From Bacteroidota bacterium (GTDB lineage Bacteria > Bacteroidota > Bacteroidia > Chitinophagales > Chitinophagaceae): a stretch of DNA of 64,000 nucleotides. The notes beneath the pieces were generated by a model. That model ran no database searches, was not told where the DNA came from, and was given only the letters and a program-made list of their open reading frames with translations. Shown piece by piece: positions 24,001 through 32,609 of this stretch. Each line of letters starts with the position of its first letter. Within the stretch, counting starts at the first letter, position 1. Made by a program: the position numbers and the translations under genes. The stretch lies in NCBI GenBank assembly GCA_018267615.1, contig JAFDYD010000018.1, positions 124,001 through 188,000 on the forward strand, in the 5' to 3' direction.

Positions 24001-25302
24001 AAAAACATTCGGTGTGGCAACGCCGTTTTCATTTACAAATGCGTAACTGCTTTTCCATGACGGAAGATTATTGTAATCGTCGTAGTGCGTAGTGGTATAT
24101 ACCGTCAATGTATATGCGCTGGATGAGGGAAAACTATTATTGAGTGTATATCCTTCCGTAGCTGCGGTATTTACCGATTCAAATCTACCGGTAGCTGCTC
24201 CAACATCGGTCCGCACTGCCGCGTTTCCCCGGGAATCGGTAATCTGGCCGGTAACAACGGGGCGATTGAGCGCATCATACTTGGTAAAAAGATATCCGTT
24301 TGCAGCTCTCAGGTTTCCGTCCTGTGTAAGCACCACACGGTCCCACTGGTCATACATCATCACTACACTGTCTGCTCCAGGAATTTTTTTCATCACCATT
24401 CTTGCACGTTGATCGTAGCGGTAAAGGAACATCCAGTTTGTGGCGAAGTTTGTCGGGTACACCCAACCGTTAGTTTTGAGTGCCACTGTTCCCTCTGGTT
24501 GAATGACAGCGCGCAGGAGTTCCAGGTTATCGTAGATATAGTATGTCTGCAGAGAATCATTTGCCATCATAACCCTTTTACAAACGATATGACCCGATTT
24601 GTCAGTGAACTCTTTTACAAACTGCTGCTGTTCGTCCGCCGTCATTTTTACATTAAGTTGTCCCGCTGGATAAAAACCTGGCGAACTGAAATTACCTGCG
24701 GAGTCCATATTCATCAGCCTGACACTGTCGAGCGCGGTGTTGATGAGATATTGTACTTTTACGGAGTGAGTGGATGCGTCATAAGGGTTGGAAAGATTGG
24801 GCTGCCACACCGTTCCTGGTGCGCCTTGTGCAAGAACACGGTTAAGCGGCGAAGATTCAGGTACCGACTGCGCAAATGGTGAAGCATCAATATCTACGTT
24901 TGGAATTTGTCCATTATAAAATAAAGCTTGAGAAGTTTTCCATCCTGAACGATAACTTCCGTTGGTGCCACTACTTTCAGAATACGGAAGATATTTTTTT
25001 ACTTCTCTTCCATACTGGTCATACTCGATACCAGTTACAATATCTTGCTGAGAGGCGCTGGCTTTTGTAGTAACACTTTGCAATGGACGACCCAGACCGT
25101 CAAAATATGCTATACTTTGGCTTTTTTCTTGGATTGAAATACCCAAGCCGTCTACCTGCCCCTGATTGACTATTGCCGATTGCTTTATGATATTTGTGAT
25201 AACATAATTCTGATTTTTGCTCTGTTGTGAGTAGCTGGCGAATGCAGTCATTATCACAAAGGAAAAACAAAAAACATATCTAGATAATTTGCTTAATCGC
25301 AT
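21040..25302 (-). CDS. Full-length RHS/YD-repeat protein with DUF6443 domain and variable C-terminal tip
   Basis: Encodes 1420 residues. Signal peptide at 1-25, then a DUF6443-like region (about 40-170: YFDGLGRPLQSVTTKAS, YDQYGREVKKYLPY). Many YD repeats follow (YDVNGNL, YTYDAAGNKLQ), which form the hollow RHS shell, and the RHS core ends with YDPQIGRFLQID near 1148 and DPLG near 1184. The tip (about 1190-1420) has a Gly/Ala-rich hydrophobic stretch (GALKLFAIKRGLGAAISGGA) and no recognised enzyme motif. It shares its flanking core with the orphan tip at 15912-16739. Last of three co-oriented genes; its probable immunity gene follows at 2 bp. Confidence 0.93.
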   Translation of the reverse strand: MRLSKLSRYVFCFSFVIMTAFASYSQQSKNQNYVITNIIKQSAIVNQGQVDGLGISIQEKSQSIAYFDGLGRPLQSVTTKASASQQDIVTGIEYDQYGREVKKYLPYSESSGTNGSYRSGWKTSQALFYNGQIPNVDIDASPFAQSVPESSPLNRVLAQGAPGTVWQPNLSNPYDASTHSVKVQYLINTALDSVRLMNMDSAGNFSSPGFYPAGQLNVKMTADEQQQFVKEFTDKSGHIVCKRVMMANDSLQTYYIYDNLELLRAVIQPEGTVALKTNGWVYPTNFATNWMFLYRYDQRARMVMKKIPGADSVVMMYDQWDRVVLTQDGNLRAANGYLFTKYDALNRPVVTGQITDSRGNAAVRTDVGAATGRFESVNTAATEGYTLNNSFPSSSAYTLTVYTTTHYDDYNNLPSWKSSYAFVNENGVATPNVFLQGQVVATQTKILGTSNYMRTVTYYDDKYRVIQVTADNAAGGTDRITKILSFDGKVTNDYHSHTSRFYTTAMVIKQVYTYDHVDRLLTVTHQTANQEVVTLSQNAYNEVGQLLNKKLHFSSSHPYFLQKLDYYYNIRGWLNSVNRPLGAETGYEESDLFNEELHYNNFQITGINTVAQFNGNIAEEIWKGGYDEYIKGYGLTYDKANRLLTSTYAFQNFNQYGPFWSETKKYSEDNLSYDRNGNILTMNRYHGDWNVIDQLHYFGYTGNKLGRVEDWSPTNSTVIGFQDKNNGGGNDYTYDVNGNLISDYNKSITSTTYNFLNLPTLVTITSKGTIAYTYDAAGNKLQKTTTDQTVTPNKITNYYYAGDFVYRNDTLEFISHPEGRLRPMRIDTTQPISIANLKYIYDYFLKDHLGSVRSVISTEQQTSIYAATMEAANATKENQLFSNISSTSVAKVGGFDSDNTNGQISQLNGNTTNPANKRVGPSIVLKVMAGDTISISTYAWYTGAVQGPASETGITPIANDILPLLTGGVVANNGTHGGAVQQSSINGWLSTVLNNFISGPQTTAYTNTRPKAFLNWIIVDEEFNATTSINHVGAAQVPLITGTTQKQPLPGPTNMVVRRNGWLYVYVSNEADQMVYFDDLVINHKRGPLTEQKDYYAFGLEIPGLSTQAAKPFTYNPNRYKFNGGNELQSKEFFDGSGLELYDAKNRTYDPQIGRFLQIDELGEVTHNWSSYSFAVDNPIKFNDPLGLDSLSHGYNLPPVYVVAKHTTENLRNTYWNLIDSKVDLHSVQDRGLRNWLLKYDDQQKYMDLVHKGIKETQLAILEYSLWFAGAGEFAVSARLGSGALKLFAIKRGLGAAISGGADLTSQLIANNGNFAKVNPVSTVSSALLANPFTGSIPGSFVNLSINSLQTGTVIKNPTDVNVYKNILITTIANFGAEKFGNGLHMEFNMNKSASSFVSESSFGVSGSVIDEQTHVGKKE

Positions 25303-25348
25303 AGTCTTTTTTTAAAAATTTCAGAAATCCCATATCCTTCATTTGCAG

Positions 25349-28300
25349 CTATAAATTATCAACATACCATCCTTTCGATTTCAAATAATTTAAACTATTA
25401 TCGCTCGCGGAGGTTCGCCCTGGATACGGGAAGATAAGTTTGCCATTTGAAATGTATTGACCAGCACCTGCTGCAACCTGATTGATAATGTTGTCAACAT
25501 CTGCAGCCGTCATTGGCGCTCCAGATGGCGCAGCAACTGAAAAATATTTTAAGTTTGTTAGAGCGCTTAAATTTTCACGGTTCCAAGTATTGCCAAATTC
25601 ACATATCACAGTATCCAATTTAAGAAAGTAGGTATTCCAATCACTTTTTAATCGCTTGATGTTGAAAGTGTCCGACATGTGGATTTTATGAAGGTTGAGA
25701 TTGTATTTCATAAAATCTTGTACATAACTTGGATGAACTCCGTCGTAAAAGAAACCAATCGTCGTAATTGAACTCCAATTGGTAATATTTGTGACTGTTT
25801 GCGCAGACGGAACGTATGACCAAACAGGATCCAGGAACTGCATATTTTGCGGGAAGTTGCCCCTAACGTTACTTAAATAAAAAGAAATATCTCCATAGGC
25901 AGCATGCCAAATTGTAGGGTCACTGTTGTCGTCATTATGAAAAATTGTTATTGTTTTTGAATTCGAGTTGGGGTAAGAGTGAACATAACCCTGAATGCCC
26001 GGGCCGCTCCCCCAAAAAGCTGCAAAACCATATTCCGGAACAAAAGTCTGCGACGTGTTCGGCGCAAGAGTTACCGGAGAACGATCATAAATTGAATTAC
26101 CCATTCTCATGCTGGTGCCATCTCCAAAATCCACGTAACTGCCATTAGCATTTGAAATACAATCAAGCGTCACAGAATTGAAATCATACTGATAATACCT
26201 GCACCCAATGATTCGACTCGTAAAATTTACTCCGCTATTTACTGTTAAATTAAAACGCATCGAATCCGCACCGGCAGCAAGTACCCCTATACTTTGATTA
26301 GAAGGATTGCTGTTCCAAAGAGAAATATATTGGGCCTGATTTGATGCATATCCCACTAAACTTTCATTTACGTTAAACACACCAACGGGATAGCTAAGTG
26401 TATTCGATCCATTAAATGTTTGCATTGGAAGAATAAAACAATTACTTCCGCAACTATTGACATAATTATATTGGAAATTCTTGACAATGTTGCCCTGAAA
26501 GTCCTTGATGTTTTTTAATCGCTGGAAAGCATCGTATTCGTAAAAAATGGTTTTACCAGCCGGATCAGTTTCACTTGTTGTACCGATAAGTGGTGCATAT
26601 GTATATGTCGATATTTGTGCATCCGACGGAAATACTCTTACATCATCCACTGGCCCAGTCAGTACCATGCTATTAGTATATGACTGTTGATGAAAAATCC
26701 AGCTCCCTGCCAAACTCCACCATTGAATCGTATATGCCCTACCGTTAGGCATGATGAATGGAACAGTATAATTTCCATTTAGATATTTTGTGCCGGTATG
26801 CGCGACGCCATTAATAGCACTCACATTTTCTTCAAAGCCTTCAAAAAATATTTCAGTAATTCCTGTAGGTGTATACTGTACTCCCTGGTAACTGGTCTGA
26901 ATAGGAACATTTGAAGTCGCATTGTTGCTAAGCGCTGTGAACTGAAGTATATAATTACCGACAGGCATATTTGTAAATGTCACACTGCTTGGAGAAGTGC
27001 AGACTCCATTGCTGCTACTGATGCAGACATTACCTCCTTGTGAAGATGTTGGGCCGATCAAGGTAAACTGACCTGAGACGGTTATTGTTCCTCCACTCCC
27101 CAAGTAACTTCCGGATTGAATGGAAACAGTTATTGATCCCGTGTAATAAGTGGTAAACGTAAGTTGTTGCTGACCGAACTGACCTGGTGCAAGATTAAGC
27201 GTAGAGGTCGTTGTAGCAGCAGAAGGAACGAGTCGATAATTGTTGGCTGCATTCGCCGAGCTCGCAATCGGGTAGGTATTCTTATAGCCCCAGATATAGC
27301 TTTGTCTTTTATCATTCGCTTTTTGAGCTTCCTGAATATTTCCGTCAGGGTCGTATGCGTTGTCGTTTATTCTCGTCTCCATGGGATTATTGGCAACTTG
27401 AAGTTTCTGCGTTTCTGGAAGAATAAAATTTATTCCCCAATCTTTAAAACCGGTTCTCGAACGACTAACTAGATTACCATTATTTGTCTGCTCTTTTTCC
27501 AATAAAGTTGCAACTCGATATTGTGTTTTTAATTTGCTAATGGCATCAAGTTCAGATGTGCTGAGATTCAAAATGCTTGATTCGTCACCTGGGTATCTGT
27601 CGGTAGTCTGCAGCACTTCTCCCTTACTTCCTGTCGTTTGAGTCCTGGTAAGCATCGCGTGGGCAGCATTATCATAAAAATAATTTGTTGTGATGGCCAC
27701 TGGATTGTTCCCATTCTGATCATAATTTGTGTCTATTTTGGATGACAGGTAAGTCCATTTTTGTGTAGTTGCAAATGAAATAACGTCGAATACATTCATT
27801 CGTAAATTGAACACCTGATTTACAAAACAATTATCGGGATGACTCGGGCTTGTTGTTGCAGAGACTCCGCTTCTTTTTGTAACATATTGTGTAAATACAT
27901 TATTAATTCCCGGATCATCCACATAGGTATTTATCGTTTTTTGCAGATACACTTTATTACCACTTACCATTTTAAAAATATTCCGGTTCGTTTCAAGACC
28001 ATTTTTCCAGCTTGAGGACGGCAATGAAGTGTTCGGAATAAAATTTCCCCGATAAAGAATTGGGTTGTCATCTACGAAAAAAGTGTACTTGTGTTCGGTG
28101 CCACCGAGGACTAAGTTGTCGCCTATGCGCTCTGTTACGGCCGTGTAATAAACAGGACTGCCTCCTCTTCCATTTGTATTGATGGTGCTGTTAGATGAAT
28201 ACTGAAAATAGCTACAATGGGCCATTGGAGCACAAGGGGTGGCGCCAGCGGAACAAGCATTTGAGCCCGGATTCCAGAGATATTGCTCGTATTGATAATA

Positions 28301-30007
28301 TAGATTATTTGAGTAATTGGGAGTATATGGAATAATCATCCCGCTATAATCATAATTTGTTGTGGTACTTTGTTGCGAGATCGGATCGTATATTATTTGC
28401 TGTTTCACCCGCATTCCGGCACCTGCATATGCAAGGGGAACCGTTGTTGCGGGACTTGAAGTAGGAATAGTTTGTGTAGGGCTGTTCCCTTCGTAAATAA
28501 ATTGAACATTGCCGCCTGTCGGAAAATTAACTTTTGTCAGTATTCCTTTGGACGCATAGCTATAATCGGGATTTCTGTCGGCAATTTTGGATGTTGGAAG
28601 ACTTCCTCCAACGTTCGGAATGAATGAAGTAGAATTTGATTTTCCATTATAATATCCCCAATAATCCTGTGAAGAAGAAACGCGCGCAGTTAAATTATTG
28701 ATGTCATTGTATTCAAAACTATGAGTCTTGATAAGCTTACTGGACGAATCATTTTCCTGTATAGTCGTTAAAAAAGGCCGCGAAGAATGCGTATCGGGAC
28801 TATAGGTGGAAATATTGTCCAAAGAAGTAATCTTACCGGATGAAACGGGAACTACAAATGTGTAATTTAAGTTGAATGATCTTAGAAGGTTGGTCCCATC
28901 ATTGTTTTGAAAAATTTGAATTGTTGTTAGAATTCGATCGATAGGAATTGGGTTTGTCATGCTACTATAGGATGTGTTGTAAATAAATTTTATTTTTCCA
29001 TAAGTAGAAGAAATGATTTCACTGATATATGGCAATGAAACAATTTGAACATTTGAACAAAAATTATCTACTGCCAGATTTGGACTGCCGTTACCGCCAT
29101 ATATGCACGGAGTAGGCCCGCAACCGCAGGGATCGAATTCATCTGCAGCGCCGGTACAATTATTCGAAGAGTTCCAATAGGTGATTGTGTGATTTTGGTT
29201 AGCGGTGTAAGTGTACCCGCCGATAATGTACGTCAATGTGATGTTGTCAGAAGGATCATTCGAATTTACAATCCTTGTCAGGTACCATGCGGTTTTTGCA
29301 CCGTGGCTATCATCACGTGAGCAACTACCCGAACCAATCAGTGAACTTTCAGTAGCACCATTTTCTCCAAAATAATATTGTATTCCGTCTGGCGTTGTAA
29401 TTCGCATTGGACTGAATTCAATTTTAAGATTGGAATATGGAATTGAAACGGGAACATTGTTTGGTCCTAAAATAAATTTCCCGCTGTATCCTGCAAAGCT
29501 GTAATTGAATTCGTCCAATTGAGTGTCCAAGTGCTGCGCGTCTATTTGTTCAAGCCAGGCTGGTAGAGTCAAATCTGTGCTTGTAGTTGATGAAAAGTCA
29601 GTTGATGGTGGTGCACCTGCTCTGCCGTAAGTGTCATCAGGTTTATCATATACGGTCCTTGTAATTGCCCCGCCGGCATGCAGCACCCAACTCATGCCCA
29701 CTTTGCTTGGCATTTCATCGACTTTTAAACCATTTGAACTGTAGTTAAGTGTTATCGGTAAACTAACACGTCTCGCTGTAAGTTTATAAAGATCGATATT
29801 AACGTTTGGTGTTCCGGTAAAAAGACCAACTGGAAAACTTCCGTATTTTCCAAGTGACGCTGCTTCAGGGGTAGGCGGCGTAATTCTTTCTAATGCAACG
29901 GGTGAAACTGTTCCTCCTCCACCACCACCTTGCGCAAGTAGTTTCGTCCCGAATGAAAAATAAATTAAAACCCCAAACAATAAGATGCGTACAAAACCTC
30001 TGATCAT
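25349..30007 (-). CDS. Very large secreted YD-repeat-related protein of the RHS locus
   Basis: Encodes 1552 residues with a signal peptide (MIRGFVRILLFGVLIYFSFG...LAQ) and a Gly run. The next region (ALERITPPTPEAASLGKYGS, LNYSSNGLKVDEMPSKVGMS) is the SpvB/RHS-like N-terminal domain seen in Bacteroidota RHS loci. Scattered YD-like strands follow (FYEYDAFQRLKNIKDFQGN), and the end is leucine-rich-repeat-like (LSALTNLKYFSV) with a closing SDNSLNYLKSKGWYVDNL. It starts 20 bp after the 480-residue protein gene and ends 46 bp before the RHS gene. Probably an outer-surface partner or a second RHS-type effector. Confidence 0.85.
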   Translation of the reverse strand: MIRGFVRILLFGVLIYFSFGTKLLAQGGGGGGTVSPVALERITPPTPEAASLGKYGSFPVGLFTGTPNVNIDLYKLTARRVSLPITLNYSSNGLKVDEMPSKVGMSWVLHAGGAITRTVYDKPDDTYGRAGAPPSTDFSSTTSTDLTLPAWLEQIDAQHLDTQLDEFNYSFAGYSGKFILGPNNVPVSIPYSNLKIEFSPMRITTPDGIQYYFGENGATESSLIGSGSCSRDDSHGAKTAWYLTRIVNSNDPSDNITLTYIIGGYTYTANQNHTITYWNSSNNCTGAADEFDPCGCGPTPCIYGGNGSPNLAVDNFCSNVQIVSLPYISEIISSTYGKIKFIYNTSYSSMTNPIPIDRILTTIQIFQNNDGTNLLRSFNLNYTFVVPVSSGKITSLDNISTYSPDTHSSRPFLTTIQENDSSSKLIKTHSFEYNDINNLTARVSSSQDYWGYYNGKSNSTSFIPNVGGSLPTSKIADRNPDYSYASKGILTKVNFPTGGNVQFIYEGNSPTQTIPTSSPATTVPLAYAGAGMRVKQQIIYDPISQQSTTTNYDYSGMIIPYTPNYSNNLYYQYEQYLWNPGSNACSAGATPCAPMAHCSYFQYSSNSTINTNGRGGSPVYYTAVTERIGDNLVLGGTEHKYTFFVDDNPILYRGNFIPNTSLPSSSWKNGLETNRNIFKMVSGNKVYLQKTINTYVDDPGINNVFTQYVTKRSGVSATTSPSHPDNCFVNQVFNLRMNVFDVISFATTQKWTYLSSKIDTNYDQNGNNPVAITTNYFYDNAAHAMLTRTQTTGSKGEVLQTTDRYPGDESSILNLSTSELDAISKLKTQYRVATLLEKEQTNNGNLVSRSRTGFKDWGINFILPETQKLQVANNPMETRINDNAYDPDGNIQEAQKANDKRQSYIWGYKNTYPIASSANAANNYRLVPSAATTTSTLNLAPGQFGQQQLTFTTYYTGSITVSIQSGSYLGSGGTITVSGQFTLIGPTSSQGGNVCISSSNGVCTSPSSVTFTNMPVGNYILQFTALSNNATSNVPIQTSYQGVQYTPTGITEIFFEGFEENVSAINGVAHTGTKYLNGNYTVPFIMPNGRAYTIQWWSLAGSWIFHQQSYTNSMVLTGPVDDVRVFPSDAQISTYTYAPLIGTTSETDPAGKTIFYEYDAFQRLKNIKDFQGNIVKNFQYNYVNSCGSNCFILPMQTFNGSNTLSYPVGVFNVNESLVGYASNQAQYISLWNSNPSNQSIGVLAAGADSMRFNLTVNSGVNFTSRIIGCRYYQYDFNSVTLDCISNANGSYVDFGDGTSMRMGNSIYDRSPVTLAPNTSQTFVPEYGFAAFWGSGPGIQGYVHSYPNSNSKTITIFHNDDNSDPTIWHAAYGDISFYLSNVRGNFPQNMQFLDPVWSYVPSAQTVTNITNWSSITTIGFFYDGVHPSYVQDFMKYNLNLHKIHMSDTFNIKRLKSDWNTYFLKLDTVICEFGNTWNRENLSALTNLKYFSVAAPSGAPMTAADVDNIINQVAAGAGQYISNGKLIFPYPGRTSASDNSLNYLKSKGWYVDNL

Positions 30008-30027
30008 GACTTGACATTTTTCATTTT

Positions 30028-31470
30028 CTAAAAATTATATCCCACTCTAAATTTTATGGGTTGTGTTCTTGGTGTTTGGTAATAACTCAGCACATCCCAG
30101 AGCAATTGCAATTTTGTTTTCTTGATCATTTTGCTTTTTAGCGAGATCATTTTGCTGAGGCCTATCAGCCCGCTTTGCTGCCACATTTTTATTTCGTTTA
30201 CCTGTTGCAGTGAGTTGAATGTTTTTTGATAGTTATATTCAAATCCTCCACTCGCATAAAAATTTCCTTTGATCTTCATATCCAGAAAACTTCTAACACC
30301 CAGACCCTGTCCTGTAACAGCGATATGACGGATATCTGTTCCCCATCCGATCTTTGCGCTCCCGCCAATTCCAATAATATTTTTTTCAGATAGCTTGTAT
30401 CCGACAGAAAATCCGATATCAGTTGTTGTGGGAAAATAATAAGTGGAATGTGCAGTTTGAAGATTCACTCCATATTCAAGACGTTTCAAAAATTTTTTTG
30501 TTTTCTGATCGTTTGGTTTAAAATCAGGAATCTCACCACCGGTGCCTGTCTTCATAAACTTATCCCGCAGTTGCGTGAGTTGTGATTGGGCATCTAAAAT
30601 ATTTGCCTGTGCCGTTTGTGCACCGGCTGGTCCCATGAGTGACATGCGCTCGCTCATCAATTGCTGAACAACTTCTCGTGTCTGCAATCCTGCGACGCCG
30701 GAGGTTCCGTAGTCTTCGGGGATGTTGAAGAGTCCGGCGAGCAGTGAATTTTTTTTCATGAAGTCCTGGAATGCAGGAATTTTATTTAATATCTCCAGCG
30801 CTTTTTTTTCAAGTTTCGTGGGATCATCGAGCGCTGCTTTGTATTCATTTACCTGCTGCGCATAATAATAGGCGGTCTGGTTATAATTTTTAAGTTCGCT
30901 GCCGAAATTGTAACTAGCAAGTTGTTGTTTTAAATATTCCTTTCGCTGCCGGATAAACTCTTTGACATTTTCAGCCTGCTTCAACTGGTCATCGAGTGAA
31001 TGTATTTTACCAAATGCATTTTTTAATTGCGATTGTCCGGCTGAGATATTCTTAAAGGCAGCATTGTTTTGAAAAAATTTCAATGTGGTTCCAGCAGTAT
31101 CCAGCCAGGAAATATACTGGCCGCTTCCTTTTAACAAACGATCCGATTTGTTTTGAAGATCCGTTCTTAGCTGATCATAAACATTCGGTGATTTCGAAAA
31201 AATATTTTTTGAAGCAAGAGAATCCACTTTGCTAAGCTTTCTTTGAATTTTTGCTTCCTGCTTTTGTAGGTCAGAAATATATTTTTCAGTTTTTTTATCT
31301 AAATCATTGGTAATGCCATCTGCCTTTTTTGAAACAGTGGAAATATATTTTTGAGCAAGTTTTGTGGAAACAATAGAATCAACCTTAACACTATCTGCTT
31401 TGGTTTGACAAAATGCTGACAATGGAAGAAAAATAGCAGTGAAGATTACACCGGGTAATGTAATTTTCAT
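30028..31470 (-). CDS. Outer-membrane-like protein heading the RHS operon
   Basis: Encodes 480 residues with a signal peptide cleaved near AFCQ. Residues about 25-330 are long, Lys/Gln-rich alpha-helical or coiled-coil sequence. The last 150 alternate as in a small beta-barrel and end in FRVGYNF, an aromatic C-terminus typical of outer-membrane proteins. It is first in the transcript with the two large RHS-type genes, so a role in export, anchoring or display of the RHS proteins is plausible. No named family recognised. Confidence 0.75.
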   Translation of the reverse strand: MKITLPGVIFTAIFLPLSAFCQTKADSVKVDSIVSTKLAQKYISTVSKKADGITNDLDKKTEKYISDLQKQEAKIQRKLSKVDSLASKNIFSKSPNVYDQLRTDLQNKSDRLLKGSGQYISWLDTAGTTLKFFQNNAAFKNISAGQSQLKNAFGKIHSLDDQLKQAENVKEFIRQRKEYLKQQLASYNFGSELKNYNQTAYYYAQQVNEYKAALDDPTKLEKKALEILNKIPAFQDFMKKNSLLAGLFNIPEDYGTSGVAGLQTREVVQQLMSERMSLMGPAGAQTAQANILDAQSQLTQLRDKFMKTGTGGEIPDFKPNDQKTKKFLKRLEYGVNLQTAHSTYYFPTTTDIGFSVGYKLSEKNIIGIGGSAKIGWGTDIRHIAVTGQGLGVRSFLDMKIKGNFYASGGFEYNYQKTFNSLQQVNEIKMWQQSGLIGLSKMISLKSKMIKKTKLQLLWDVLSYYQTPRTQPIKFRVGYNF

Positions 31471-31923
31471 ACAGTTTCAGTTTTGGGGTTACCAACAAAA
31501 ATATTAGTGATCAATCAAAGGATCGGGACAGTAAAATTAGTAGGGAAGAATAAATCACGTAGGGATATTAAAATTAAAGATTTACAACAACGCAATCCAA
31601 TAGGTGTAAACATGTAGATGTTATTTAATCGAAAGTCATTTCGAAATTTATTATAAATTTATTCATTCCTAATTTTTGTACTCCCTACAGCAAAAGTCAA
31701 ATTCGACCTAGAAACACAACCCAAAAAGTATTTTTCGGAATTTCATGAAGCAGACATCAGGCAATTTTTGAAAAAAAATACTAATTGAAAAACCAGTTTT
31801 ACGAAATAAATAACTCTGAAAAGCCGCGCATGGATATTTAGAATTCTACATTCGGAATTTTGATTTTGCGTATTCCCCTTCAATACAACGCGATCGAATT
31901 GTGAAAATAAAAACAGACTAAAT
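31471..31923. other. Intergenic region between divergent genes
   Basis: It holds the likely RHS-operon promoter at its left edge and the start region of the plus-strand gene at 31924. No repeat, hairpin or gene is evident in the rest, which is A/T-rich. Confidence 0.5.
31496..31503 (-). promoter_or_regulatory. Possible -7 element (TATTTTTG) of the RHS operon
   Basis: Matches TAnnTTTG on the minus strand, 26 nt ahead of the ATG at 31470. The nearest upstream TTTG is closer than the usual spacing, so the -33 element is unsure. Confidence 0.4.
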
Positions 31924-32361
31924 ATGAAAAAATATTTGATTTTTCTATGGTGCTTCAGTTTTGTTAATGTCGCGGCATTTTCACAAACTGATAATTCGAA
32001 CACGTTTATATTTAATTCTGCGAAATCAGATTCTTTAAATAGTTCTTATTCGCATCACAGTTCCAATGGCAATTCTACCATTACCCTTTATGCTGACTCG
32101 ACTTATGAATATGACGTAGACAGTGTTGATGTGACGATGGCAGAATTTTCCTGTGGACGATGGGGGCTGGAAAGTAATGGTATGATTTCTTTGCAAAGCG
32201 ATTCTTCTCTTTTTCAAAATATTTTTAATCGGAAAACCAGACTTTTCACAATCGACAAATATTCATTTCTTACATTTAGTGCAAGAGAATATATTATCGC
32301 AATTAATCAATCTTTACAATCGTTCAGCCCACCGGTTACCCGAAGTATTAATCCCGAATAA
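31924..32361 (+). CDS. Small secreted protein of unknown function
   Basis: Encodes 145 residues with a clear signal peptide (MKKYLIFLWCFSFVNVAAFSQ). The mature part has STITLYADSTYEYD, FSCGRWGLESNGMISLQSD and FLTFSARE, a pattern of short strands seen in small secreted beta proteins of Bacteroidota. Single gene. The minus-strand frame across its start is a shadow. Role unknown. Confidence 0.68.
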   Translation: MKKYLIFLWCFSFVNVAAFSQTDNSNTFIFNSAKSDSLNSSYSHHSSNGNSTITLYADSTYEYDVDSVDVTMAEFSCGRWGLESNGMISLQSDSSLFQNIFNRKTRLFTIDKYSFLTFSAREYIIAINQSLQSFSPPVTRSINPE

Positions 32362-32609
32362 AAGTGAATTACTAGGAAATTTTCAGCTTGAGATAATTCA
32401 AATGCCAGTGCCAAAAAAATATCGCTTTTTAGAAATTATAGCAAAAGGCCAGTATTTACCCCAATAAAAAGCTGTTTTCGCAATGCTTGAAAATTTACAA
32501 TTGTATTTGACAGCAAACTTTGTTATTACTTACTCTTCTTGAAAAAATCTGTCCCAGCGTTGAAATTAGCTTGAGATCCTACTTAGTGAAAAATAACAAA
32601 TAAATTTTC

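Noticed and set aside
21040..30007. Many plus-strand open frames of 60-160 codons across the large RHS genes
   Set aside because: They lie entirely inside strongly supported minus-strand genes with signal peptides and YD repeats, lack protein-like composition and have no promoter or ribosome-binding context.
31743..32003. Minus-strand 86-codon frame opposite the secreted-protein start
   Set aside because: Overlaps the well-supported signal-peptide gene at 31924 and has no upstream signals.
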